Source: Neptunomonas phycophila
GTDB taxonomy: Bacteria > Pseudomonadota > Gammaproteobacteria > Pseudomonadales > Balneatricaceae
Direction of reading: 5' to 3'
Assembly: GCF_001922575.1 (NCBI RefSeq)
Contig: NZ_MRCI01000001.1
Coordinates: forward strand, 2,418,001 to 2,482,000
Length of the DNA stretch: 64,000 nt
The translations under genes and the position numbers were made by a program. The notes under the pieces are model-generated. The model saw only the letters and a program-made list of their open reading frames with translations, was not told the DNA's origin and searched no databases. This document shows, in pieces, positions 56,757 to 64,000 of the stretch (positions are counted from its first letter, which is position 1; each line of letters starts with the position of its first letter).

Positions 56757-57806
56757 TTAATTTTTATGCTTTTTTAAATGTCCAAACGTCGCTACTCCCG
56801 TTGCGCGTTCAGGTAATGCGGCTTCGCCATTGGCTACTTTTTCTCGTAAATAACGATAAGTCTGCAATGCTTGGCTATACATATGCTCGCCAATGCTTAA
56901 CTCTTTGTAGGATTGCTCCTGTGAATCAAATTGCGGAAGCGGCTTAATCAATGTGTGGTAATCGCAAGCAAAAAATAACGGAAATGAATAACGCTCTTGG
57001 CTAACCTTACGGACACGATGCGATGTAGCAATAAACTGGCCAGCTGTTAACACTTCCAGCATGTCACCAATATTTATAACCAGCGCTTCTTCACCATTTT
57101 CAACTAAAGGTGGCGCATCAACCCAATCGCCTTTTTCATTCATCACTTCCAAACCAGGTTGGTCTGATAAAAGCATGGTGAAACACTCATAATCCGTATG
57201 CGCCCCAATACCAGGGCGGTCTTCTGCGTCTGCATTAAACGGATAATGAATAAGGCGAAGTTTTGACGGCGGGCAAGTCACCATGGATTCAAAATGGTCT
57301 TCAGGTAAATTAAGCGCCAGTGCAAATCCAGAGAACAGTTTGCGGCCTAATGCGAAAACGGATTCGTAATAATCTAATATAGACGCCCTAAATTGAGGCA
57401 GATCAGGCCACTCATTAGCACCAATAAGAGGCGTCCCTTTTAAGACAAGCGGATGATCATCAGGAGCCTGAAAACCTACATCAAAGGCTTCTTTTTTATC
57501 AGGTTTACCGCTGCCATAAATTTCTTCGCCCTCTGGTACAAACCCTTTATGACTTTTAGATGCACCAATGTAGTACTGCATCTTCTGCTCTAAGGGTTGA
57601 GCAAAAAACTGCCGACTAGCCTCACGTAAAGCCTTAATTTTGTCAGCCGGAATACCATGACCCGTCACATACAAAAAACCAACTGCGCTAGCCGCCTGAC
57701 CCATTTTGAAGGCAACTTTTTTACGATCGGTTAACGAATCACTCCACAGATCAGCAATGTTGACGACCGGAATCGAAGTAAAAGCGATAGGTTGTGTATC
57801 TGACAT
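56757..57806 (-). CDS. Fe(II)/2-oxoglutarate oxygenase, isopenicillin-N-synthase-like
   Basis: A 349-residue enzyme with the N-terminal non-haem dioxygenase domain (IPVVNIADL, FLYVTGHGI) and the iron triad His203, Asp205 (GAHTDYECFT) and His263 (TSHRV). Arg272 and Ser274 in RYSFP bind 2-oxoglutarate. The presence of RxS argues for a true 2-oxoglutarate enzyme rather than a penicillin synthase. The ATG at 57806 (AGGGGA upstream) is preferred to 57830. It lies between a ureohydrolase/isomerase pair and a transporter. Hydroxylation of a guanidino or amino acid is inferred. Confidence 0.86.
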   Translation of the reverse strand: MSDTQPIAFTSIPVVNIADLWSDSLTDRKKVAFKMGQAASAVGFLYVTGHGIPADKIKALREASRQFFAQPLEQKMQYYIGASKSHKGFVPEGEEIYGSGKPDKKEAFDVGFQAPDDHPLVLKGTPLIGANEWPDLPQFRASILDYYESVFALGRKLFSGFALALNLPEDHFESMVTCPPSKLRLIHYPFNADAEDRPGIGAHTDYECFTMLLSDQPGLEVMNEKGDWVDAPPLVENGEEALVINIGDMLEVLTAGQFIATSHRVRKVSQERYSFPLFFACDYHTLIKPLPQFDSQEQSYKELSIGEHMYSQALQTYRYLREKVANGEAALPERATGVATFGHLKKHKN

Positions 57807-57842
57807 GAAAATCCCCTGTTTATAAATCATGTAAAATCGACT

Positions 57843-58700
57843 CTATTGTGTGGCGTACATGTGTGCTAAAAATTCTTGAAAGTGCTGCCGCTCAGTTAAA
57901 GCCATCCAATCATTCAACGACGCTAAATCAGCCACTGGCACATTAGTAAAAGGCAGATGGTGCAAATAACCATCGGCCCCAAACTCTGTGGTCAAGGTGG
58001 TTTGTTCGTAACCTTTTTTTAGGTGCTGTCGCCAAACGCTTTCCCAAATCCCTTGATGAAAAGCCAACGATTCCGCATATTCTGGAGCAGCAGGATGAGG
58101 CACTTGAGGGCCTTGGTCATAACCGACCCGAGCTTGAATATGATGAACGCGTTCTAGAAATGGTGATAAATCATCTTGCTCACTGTTCAGTAATCGCTCG
58201 CAGACCAACACCCAATGGCTAATATCTGTCGTAAATTGCAGGTCGGGTAATTGTCGAATTAAATCCATGGTTACCCACGGGCTATATAGAGACGATGCGC
58301 GGTGTGTTTCAAAGCTGCAAAGCATATTGTGGTCTTTTGCTAACGCTTGCGCTTTACCAAAAAAGTCCACTTGCTCTGTCAGCGACCAACGATCATTCCC
58401 AGGAAGAACATTGATAAAACGTGGCGCTAAATCATGGGCGTCTCTTAGTTTGCGGGCTAAACGTTCTAAGTGCTGAGCGCTGGTTTCAGACTGATCAGGA
58501 ATCACGTCTGAGCCGGTAAAAATAATACCTATAAAGCTCAAACCTTCATCTTCTAGCACGCGTCTAAAGTGCAGGCGTTCATGCTTCTCTTCGGAAAAGC
58601 GTGATTCAACACCGCAAAATCCCTTTGCTTTTAGTCCCCCAGCCAAGCACTCAATTGGGGTTTGAACACCCCATAAGGTCCGAAAAATTTCTAACTTCAT
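57843..58700 (-). CDS. TIM-barrel sugar-phosphate isomerase/epimerase family protein
   Basis: A 285-residue xylose-isomerase-like TIM barrel. Candidate metal ligands are Glu in SFETHRAS, Asp/His in TTDISHW and Glu in TTEFGADGY. This fold covers hydroxypyruvate isomerase, epimerases and dehydratases, so only a class can be given. It lies 26 nt after the ureohydrolase gene and 36 nt before the oxygenase gene. It may rearrange the hydroxylated intermediate. Confidence 0.78.
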   Translation of the reverse strand: MKLEIFRTLWGVQTPIECLAGGLKAKGFCGVESRFSEEKHERLHFRRVLEDEGLSFIGIIFTGSDVIPDQSETSAQHLERLARKLRDAHDLAPRFINVLPGNDRWSLTEQVDFFGKAQALAKDHNMLCSFETHRASSLYSPWVTMDLIRQLPDLQFTTDISHWVLVCERLLNSEQDDLSPFLERVHHIQARVGYDQGPQVPHPAAPEYAESLAFHQGIWESVWRQHLKKGYEQTTLTTEFGADGYLHHLPFTNVPVADLASLNDWMALTERQHFQEFLAHMYATQ

Positions 58701-58726
58701 AACACACCCGCTTGCTCAACATAGGA

Positions 58727-59677
58727 TTATCGATAAGTCACACCCGGCAAAACGCATAACATTTCGTACAGCAGGTTAGCCGCCAATTGTGATGTGTTGC
58801 CGCTCACGTCGTAAGGCGGTGCCACTTCTACCAAATCACAGCCGACTAGGTTCAACCCTTTACAACCTCGTACAATCTCTAGCGCTTGAATAGAGGTTAA
58901 GCCGCCAACCTCCGGTGTTCCTGTACCCGGAGCCCAAGCAGGATCAATACCATCGATGTCAAACGACAAATAAACAGGACGATCACCAATAGCTTGACGG
59001 ATATCGGCCATGAGCGGTTCGAGTGATTTATGCCAACATTGCTCAGCTGTCTTGAGCGTAAACCCTTGGCTTTCACCCCATTTGAAATCCTCAGCCGAAT
59101 ACCCCTGAGCACGCTGGCCTATCTGGAAAACATGCTCACAATCCAACAACCCTTCCTCAACAGCACGGCGAAAAGTGGTACCGTGAGCAATCTTCTCGCC
59201 AAACATGGTGTCGTTCGTGTCGGTGTGGGCATCAATATGAATTAAGGCAACAGGGCCTTGCTTTTTAGTCAGCGCCCGTAAAATCGGTAAGGTAAGCGTG
59301 TGATCTCCGCCTAAGGTAAGCGGTATTAAAGGATAAGGGTTTAACTGTGTGTAGTAATCTTCAATGATGTCGACAGACTTAAGCAAGTTATAAGTATTAA
59401 TGGGGACATCGCCAATATCTGCTACCGATAATGAATCAAAGGGTGCCGCGCCAGTTGCCATGTTATAAGGGCGAATCATAACCGACTCGGCGCGAATTTG
59501 ACGCGGCCCATATCGCGTTCCGGCCCGCTGAGATGTACCTATGTCCAACGGAATACCAATAAAAGCTGCATCTAAACCGGCTAAGTCTTCAACAAAAGGC
59601 AACCGCATCATGGTTGCTCGTCCACCAAAACGTGGCATATCGTTTCCGCTTTGGGGCTGATGTAGTGGCTTTTCCAT
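58727..59677 (-). CDS. gbuA: Guanidinobutyrase-like ureohydrolase
   Basis: A 316-residue manganese ureohydrolase that splits a guanidino group to urea and an amine. Metal ligands are His126 (GGDHT), Asp149/His151/Asp153 (DAHTDTN) and Asp240/Asp242 (SFDIDGIDP). The N-terminus HQPQSGNDMPRFGGRATMMR and IRAESVMIRPYNMATGAAPF closely follow Pseudomonas GbuA/GpuA, which act on 4-guanidinobutyrate or 3-guanidinopropionate. The operon lacks the usual 4-aminobutyrate genes, so the substrate may differ. It is first in the run and divergent from a LysR regulator. Confidence 0.85.
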   Translation of the reverse strand: MEKPLHQPQSGNDMPRFGGRATMMRLPFVEDLAGLDAAFIGIPLDIGTSQRAGTRYGPRQIRAESVMIRPYNMATGAAPFDSLSVADIGDVPINTYNLLKSVDIIEDYYTQLNPYPLIPLTLGGDHTLTLPILRALTKKQGPVALIHIDAHTDTNDTMFGEKIAHGTTFRRAVEEGLLDCEHVFQIGQRAQGYSAEDFKWGESQGFTLKTAEQCWHKSLEPLMADIRQAIGDRPVYLSFDIDGIDPAWAPGTGTPEVGGLTSIQALEIVRGCKGLNLVGCDLVEVAPPYDVSGNTSQLAANLLYEMLCVLPGVTYR

Positions 59678-59772
59678 TCTAAATATTCCTCAACTGATGA
59701 TGCGCAATAACAAAGTGCGCCTATGGCATATATTCATCCTAGGTAAGCGACCTTGACGGTTAAATAGCAAAC

Positions 59773-59801
59773 CTGAAATAATCAGTTCAGAAATTACTGA
59801 A
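59773..59801. promoter_or_regulatory. Tandem dyads, probable LysR operator
   Basis: CTGA-N5-TCAG (59773-59785) is followed directly by TTCAG-N6-CTGAA (59786-59801). The second is a T-N11-A-type LysR box. They lie 38 nt before the LysR start and about 95 nt before the ureohydrolase start, in the divergent gap. Confidence 0.6.
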
Positions 59802-59838
59802 GTAAAAAACCTTCCAAAATTACGTGGAAACACCCTAA

Positions 59839-60741
59839 ATGAGATCTGAAAAGCGCATCAATATCCGGCTTTTAGAAGTGTTTATAACGGTTGTAAAACA
59901 CCAAGGGTATTCAGGTGCCCAACAAGAGCTCAATCTCACGACCTCGGCTATTAGTAATTACATGAGCGAGCTTGAAAGTTATTTAGGCTTTGTCGTGTGT
60001 CAACGAGGTCGGTCAGGCTTTATGCTGACCGAAAAAGGCCAAGAATTCCTTCATCAAGCCGTAAAGCTACTGGCTGAGATGGACGAACTAGAAAGGCATG
60101 CAGAAGCCTTAAAAGGCGATATGGGCGGCACATTTCGTATTGCGGTTTTAGACGCTACCGTTATGGATGAAGTTCTATCACTGCCAGAAATTATTCAGCA
60201 ATTTAACGACCGCTTCCCCGCCGTGCACCTCAACTTACAAATACGCAGCCCGCACGAGCAAGTACAAGGCATCCTCAATAACCAACTAGATCTCGCCATT
60301 GGCAACTTCCCATCTAGCGTAAACAATGTCATAGAAGAAAAACTCTATCGCGAGCAGCATTGGCTTTACTGCAGCAATACTCATCCACTGTTTCCTGATC
60401 GCGGTGTCACCGTAGAACAAGTTACGCGCTATGGATTAGTGACCCGAAGCTATTGGAATGCCGCCGATCTTAGAAAACGCGGATTTGGTCACAGCACGGC
60501 AACCGTAGAAAGCATGGAGGCACAACTAGCTCTTATACTGTCCGGAAAATATGTTGGTTACCTGCCCGAACACTATGTGCAAATTGCGGTAAAAGAGAAG
60601 CGCCTGCGCCCACTCCTGCCAAGCGAATTTGGCTATCAAGCACCTTTTTCGATGATTTGTCGTCGTGGTCGCAGCAAAGAATTATTTATACGGACTATGC
60701 GCGAAATGCTAATCAAGCAAACCGCTAACCGTGCGAAGTAA
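59839..60741 (+). CDS. LysR-family regulator of the ureohydrolase operon
   Basis: A 300-residue LysR protein. The helix-turn-helix is in QGYSGAQQELNLTTSAISNY, and the effector domain starts GGTFRIAVLDATVMDEVL. It is divergent from the seven-gene operon, with a dyad-rich gap of 161 nt. Its effector is likely the guanidino substrate or a pathway intermediate. LysR regulators adjacent to gbuA and gpuA are known from Pseudomonas (GbuR, GpuR), although this protein's orthology was not established. Confidence 0.85.
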   Translation: MRSEKRINIRLLEVFITVVKHQGYSGAQQELNLTTSAISNYMSELESYLGFVVCQRGRSGFMLTEKGQEFLHQAVKLLAEMDELERHAEALKGDMGGTFRIAVLDATVMDEVLSLPEIIQQFNDRFPAVHLNLQIRSPHEQVQGILNNQLDLAIGNFPSSVNNVIEEKLYREQHWLYCSNTHPLFPDRGVTVEQVTRYGLVTRSYWNAADLRKRGFGHSTATVESMEAQLALILSGKYVGYLPEHYVQIAVKEKRLRPLLPSEFGYQAPFSMICRRGRSKELFIRTMREMLIKQTANRAK

Positions 60742-60959
60742 GCAGCTCGAATTGCAGTGTCTAACACAAAAAACAATACCATAGACACAAAAACCACCCA
60801 TTTAGTACTACTAAAAACCTCCTTTCGAATAATGGTACTTAGCACTCCTCAGGCATAGTTTACTTTTAGACCAAGCTTCACGCTGTATCGAAGGATTAAA
60901 ATAACAAACCTAACGTACCGCTATATTCTTGGCCGTATAGCATCAAAGATGGAGTTTTT

Positions 60960-62069
60960 ATGCTACCTACCCCTCGTACTGTCACGTCCCCAAAAAAATT
61001 TATTATAGGGCCGGGGCTACTCAGCCAGATGCATGATTATGTAAACGACTTTGGTAATAACGCCTTTGTAATCAGCGATGAGTTTATCTTAGACCGTGTG
61101 CATAACCAGTCGACCAAAGCATTTCAAGATGCAGGCATGAGTATCACCATCGAACGGTTTAACTATGAATGTACCGAGACAGAAATCAACCGATTAGGTT
61201 CGTTAGCCACAGAGAATGGCGCTAATGTTATCGTTGGCATCGGTGGAGGTAAAACATTAGACAGCGCAAAAGCGGTCGCTTTTTACCATAAACTTCCGGT
61301 CATTCTTTATCCTACTATTGCCTCTACCGATGCGCCTTGCACCGCATTAGCAGTAATTTATAAAGATGATGGAGAGTTTGACCGCTACCTTTTCCTACCT
61401 CAAAACCCTGATGCCGTTATAGCAGATACCGATATTTTAGCGGCCGCCCCCGCTCGATTTTTTGCTGCAGGTGTGGGCGATGCTCTTGCAACCTATTTTG
61501 AGGCGCGAGCATGTTACCAATCAGATGGCATCAATTTGGTATTGAAAAAGCCCTCCCGTACAGGACTTGGTTTAGCTAAGTTATGTTATGAACTGCTCTG
61601 CGAAAACGTTGCAGCCGCGATGGATGCAGTGAATAACAAGGTTTCAACTCCTGCCCTAGAACAAACAATAGAAGCTACTATTTACCTCAGTGGTGTAGGC
61701 GCAGAAGCGGGAGGTTTAGCAGCGGCTCACGCCATCCATAACGGTATGACAGCCGTGCCCGATTTACACGGCGCGCAGCATGGTGAGAAAGTCACCTTTG
61801 GGTTACTCACTCAACTCGTATTAGAAAATGCGCCACAAGCAGAAATTGATGAAGTTATACGTATCATTAAAACCGTAAACCTTCCCCTCACGTTAAAAGA
61901 CTTAGGCCTTAAAACATTCGTAGAGGCGGAATGGCGTAAAGTAGCAGAAATTGCCTGTAGTAAAGAAGACACCATGGGCAATATGACCATGCAAGTCACG
62001 CCCAATGATGTTTATAACGCTATGATAGCAGCCAATTCTATGGCCGAACGATACAGTGCGACACAATAG
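60960..62069 (+). CDS. gldA: Glycerol dehydrogenase
   Basis: A 369-residue zinc-dependent NAD+ dehydrogenase converting glycerol to dihydroxyacetone. The NAD site is GIGGGKTLDSAKAVA. Zinc ligands are Asp in GVGDALATYFEA, His in AAAHAIHNGM and His in HGAQHGEKV. GGAG precedes the ATG. No dihydroxyacetone kinase gene is nearby. The 218-nt gap before it has no other recognisable feature. Hydroxyacetone is another possible substrate. Confidence 0.92.
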   Translation: MLPTPRTVTSPKKFIIGPGLLSQMHDYVNDFGNNAFVISDEFILDRVHNQSTKAFQDAGMSITIERFNYECTETEINRLGSLATENGANVIVGIGGGKTLDSAKAVAFYHKLPVILYPTIASTDAPCTALAVIYKDDGEFDRYLFLPQNPDAVIADTDILAAAPARFFAAGVGDALATYFEARACYQSDGINLVLKKPSRTGLGLAKLCYELLCENVAAAMDAVNNKVSTPALEQTIEATIYLSGVGAEAGGLAAAHAIHNGMTAVPDLHGAQHGEKVTFGLLTQLVLENAPQAEIDEVIRIIKTVNLPLTLKDLGLKTFVEAEWRKVAEIACSKEDTMGNMTMQVTPNDVYNAMIAANSMAERYSATQ

Positions 62070-62075
62070 CTAGCA

Positions 62076-62116
62076 TTAAGACAGGGCGGCTCTTTTTTAG
62101 ATCCACTCTGTCTTAA
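62076..62116. terminator. Hairpin between gldA and the hydroxylase-family gene
   Basis: TTAAGACAG (62076-62084) pairs with CTGTCTTAA (62108-62116) around a loop containing TTTTTT. It sits between convergent stops. The loop is long, so the strength is uncertain. Confidence 0.5.
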
Positions 62117-62130
62117 CAATATCTCTATCT

Positions 62131-63300
62131 TTACTGTTTGGAACTGTTACTTCGCAGCCGTTTTCGATTGGCTTCAATGGGATAAAACGTTTGCCCGTAA
62201 ATAGAACGGGGTAAACGAACTGTCGTTCCATATTCAGCTGGCCAGTGATTGCCCGGCAAGTGATAAGTGCCAAACATGCGATCAAATAAAACCGTATGTG
62301 CCGAATAGTTGGTATCAATAGCGGGCTTTTCGGAGCTATGGTGCCAGTGGTGGAATTGCGGCGTCACTAAAATATACTTAAGCGGCCCAAAAGGAAGATC
62401 CAAATTACAGTGGATCAAAATAGCTTGAAGCGCGGCAAAGGTAACGTAAGCATTTAACGCAACCTCATCAGCCCCGAGCAAGTACAGCGGTATCATAACC
62501 ATTGCTCGCTCCGAAAACACCTGAATAAAATGCCCTCGCGAGCCTGCTAGCCAATCTAAATTTTCGATAGAGTGGTGAACCGCATGAATCGGCCACAGCG
62601 CTTTTATCTCATGGTAAGCACGGTGTTCCCAGTACAAAACAAAGTCTGCACATAATACGATGAGAACAAACTGCACTAAAATCGGTAACGATTGAACAGA
62701 CTCCTGCACGCTTGGGCTTAATGCCCAGCTAAAGTGACTCGCATGGTAGTTAGCAAAAATCAAAATGGCAGAAATTGCCAAATGGTTAAAGCAGAAATAG
62801 AACATATCCGTGCCCCACTCGGGCCGGGTAATCAACTGGTCACGGTATTTAGGGAACACCTTTTCCAATACCATAAAAACAGCCGTAGACGCCAAAAACG
62901 CCAAAATCAACCAATCAACGCCTAATGACAGCTCTCGCGGTTCAACCGGACCAACAGGGATACTGTAACCTCCCAACGCAAAAGCAAGTAAGGTAAACCC
63001 GATACCCGTTAACGCGTAGTACTTATATTTGGCTCGGTTAAGCACCAAGGTTAACGCACCAAACATCAGCGAAAAATACATACCGTACTTAAGAACATCT
63101 TGTAGCTGCTTGGCATCATAGACTTTCCGCAGCTCAGTGGTCGTTAAATACGACGGATATAAATAAGCCAACACCGCGAGCAGGCTTAAAATGCCCAGCG
63201 TGACCGACAGATAACAACTAATGCGACCTTCGCCAAAGCGGAACTCTTTTGCGGGGTTTTTCTCGATTTGGCGCGGTTTATATTCGTATTGATCAGTCAT
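62131..63300 (-). CDS. Fatty acid hydroxylase/sterol desaturase family protein
   Basis: A 389-residue membrane protein with about seven hydrophobic segments. The three histidine boxes of the di-iron site are present: HRAYH, HAVHH and HHWHH (in FHHWHHSSEKPAIDTNYSAH, given in part). This family hydroxylates or desaturates lipids. It is longer at the N-terminus than the minimal family (about 270 residues), with roughly 130 extra residues of membrane segments. The substrate is unknown; bacterial members act on carotenoids, lipid A or fatty acids. Confidence 0.85.
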   Translation of the reverse strand: MTDQYEYKPRQIEKNPAKEFRFGEGRISCYLSVTLGILSLLAVLAYLYPSYLTTTELRKVYDAKQLQDVLKYGMYFSLMFGALTLVLNRAKYKYYALTGIGFTLLAFALGGYSIPVGPVEPRELSLGVDWLILAFLASTAVFMVLEKVFPKYRDQLITRPEWGTDMFYFCFNHLAISAILIFANYHASHFSWALSPSVQESVQSLPILVQFVLIVLCADFVLYWEHRAYHEIKALWPIHAVHHSIENLDWLAGSRGHFIQVFSERAMVMIPLYLLGADEVALNAYVTFAALQAILIHCNLDLPFGPLKYILVTPQFHHWHHSSEKPAIDTNYSAHTVLFDRMFGTYHLPGNHWPAEYGTTVRLPRSIYGQTFYPIEANRKRLRSNSSKQ

Positions 63301-63365
63301 TATTATCGTTATTCATCCATGTTAAAAAAGCGCACGTTCACAGTGCTTTAAACAGCGAATAGCCC

Positions 63366-64000
63366 CTAGTTGATAGCAGCCAATCGAGCAGCAAACCCCA
63401 TAAAGATAAGCCCTAACAAGCTATTTCCAGCTTTTGCCATCGTTTGATTTTTACGAAAGTAACGGGAAAGCGAGCTACCGATAAGGATTAGCATCGTTAA
63501 GTACGTAAAGCTCACCACTTCCAGAATAACCGCCAAAATACTGTAGGAGATCCACGTGTGTTCGTAGTTGAAATCGATAAACTGAATAAAGAACGATACG
63601 TAAAATAAAATCGCTTTTGGGTTGGTCAAGCTCAACATCAAAGACTTACGAAACACTCTTTCTTGCTTCACTTTAGGGCTCGCAGAATGCCCTTTTTTTG
63701 CGATCCAGTTACTGTAAATTAACGATCCGCCCAGATACAGCAGATAAATCGCCCCCAAATAACGGATGATGGTAAAAAGGATAGGCGATGTTTGTATAAG
63801 CGACGCTACGCCAAGGTATGATAATAATATCAGTATCGCATCACCGATCAGCACACCGGAAGCCGCACGATACCCCGCATTAAACCCTAACGTAGAACCC
63901 GTTTTAAGCACATATAAAGAGTTGGGGCCCGGGGCAAGAATAATCACAACCAAGCCTGCAATGTACGTCCAGATATTGATAACGCCAAAACTTTCCAGCA
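63366..64000 (-). CDS. leuE: LeuE-type amino acid exporter, start outside window
   Basis: A LysE/RhtB-family exporter. The open frame runs through the right window edge: upstream of the in-frame TTG at 63953 the codons give ESFGVINIWTYIAGLVVII, which matches the start of LeuE (YeaS), so only a few residues are missing. APGPNSLYVLKTGSTLGF and LSLTNPKAILFYVSFFIQFI are family motifs. It would export leucine and related amino acids. Five or six membrane segments are visible. Confidence 0.9.
   Translation of the reverse strand, partial: LESFGVINIWTYIAGLVVIILAPGPNSLYVLKTGSTLGFNAGYRAASGVLIGDAILILLSYLGVASLIQTSPILFTIIRYLGAIYLLYLGGSLIYSNWIAKKGHSASPKVKQERVFRKSLMLSLTNPKAILFYVSFFIQFIDFNYEHTWISYSILAVILEVVSFTYLTMLILIGSSLSRYFRKNQTMAKAGNSLLGLIFMGFAARLAAIN

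Noticed and set aside
56757-57806. Isopenicillin N synthase, implying beta-lactam biosynthesis
   Set aside because: The protein has the RxS 2-oxoglutarate motif, and no nonribosomal peptide synthetase or other beta-lactam gene is present. The family name reflects only the fold.
1-64000. Mobile elements, CRISPR arrays, tRNA or rRNA genes
   Set aside because: I saw no transposase or integrase, no regularly spaced repeats, and no cloverleaf or rRNA-like stretches. This was by eye, so a weak tRNA or small RNA could be missed.

Overview
This window looks like a chromosomal stretch from a gammaproteobacterium, probably a marine, Oceanospirillales-like or Pseudomonas-like organism. The grounds are the divergent mmsR/mmsA pair, EfpL (YeiP), the ilvC/ilvY pair, class II IlvC, YghU, LeuE, a TonB siderophore receptor, and moderate GC with close-packed genes. 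I see no rRNA, tRNA, insertion sequence, prophage or CRISPR array. The gene content is dominated by catabolism of amino acids, short and branched acyl-CoAs and carboxylates, with many divergent regulators. Both window ends cut a gene: a GGDEF protein on the left and leuE on the right.

Layout. (1) 1-4240: GGDEF protein; split YeeE/YedE transporter pair; RluA-type pseudouridine synthase; an ArsR regulator with an Old Yellow Enzyme, preceded by a 30-bp near-perfect inverted repeat. (2) 4527-13300: a valine/propionate block (prpE, mmsB, 3-hydroxyisobutyryl-CoA hydrolase, enoyl-CoA hydratase, isobutyryl-CoA-type dehydrogenase, mmsA) with divergent mmsR. (3) 13353-22100: ETF-ubiquinone oxidoreductase, etfA, etfB, a large acyl-CoA dehydrogenase and fadB, with a divergent AraC regulator. 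Electrons from the dehydrogenases of blocks 2 and 3 can pass through ETF and ETF-QO to ubiquinone. No fadA thiolase is present. (4) 22152-29245: an NCS2/SulP-like permease, an acyl-CoA synthetase, a double-Cache hybrid histidine kinase and an OmpR-type regulator. A 27-nt element (23/27 identical) lies upstream of both the permease and the synthetase/kinase promoters, suggesting one regulon.

(5) 29275-37403: VOC protein; an MglA-like GTPase fused to a Roadblock-like domain and overlapping a second small Roadblock-like gene; a hypoxanthine-DNA glycosylase; a GlxA-type regulator divergent from an acetylornithine/succinylornithine aminotransferase; AtoE; an acyltransferase; an RsuA-type pseudouridine synthase. 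(6) 37476-52386: SPFH protein, EfpL, TonB receptor with a Fur-box-like site, YghU, LysR/MFS pair, ModF, IlvC/IlvY, a YoaK-like protein, a 58-residue DUF6435 protein, a GntP permease and an AT-rich unknown membrane protein.

(7) 52663-60741: a compact seven-gene operon under a divergent LysR. It holds a guanidinobutyrase-like ureohydrolase, a TIM-barrel isomerase, an isopenicillin-N-synthase-type Fe(II)/2-oxoglutarate oxygenase, an amino-acid binding protein, a permease-ATPase fusion, an adducin-type class II aldolase lacking the catalytic Glu, and a GhrA-type 2-hydroxyacid dehydrogenase. I recognise no published pathway with this composition; it reads as an import and breakdown route for a guanidino compound and is the best candidate for an undescribed system. 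(8) 60960-64000: glycerol dehydrogenase, a fatty acid hydroxylase/sterol desaturase family protein and the truncated LeuE exporter.
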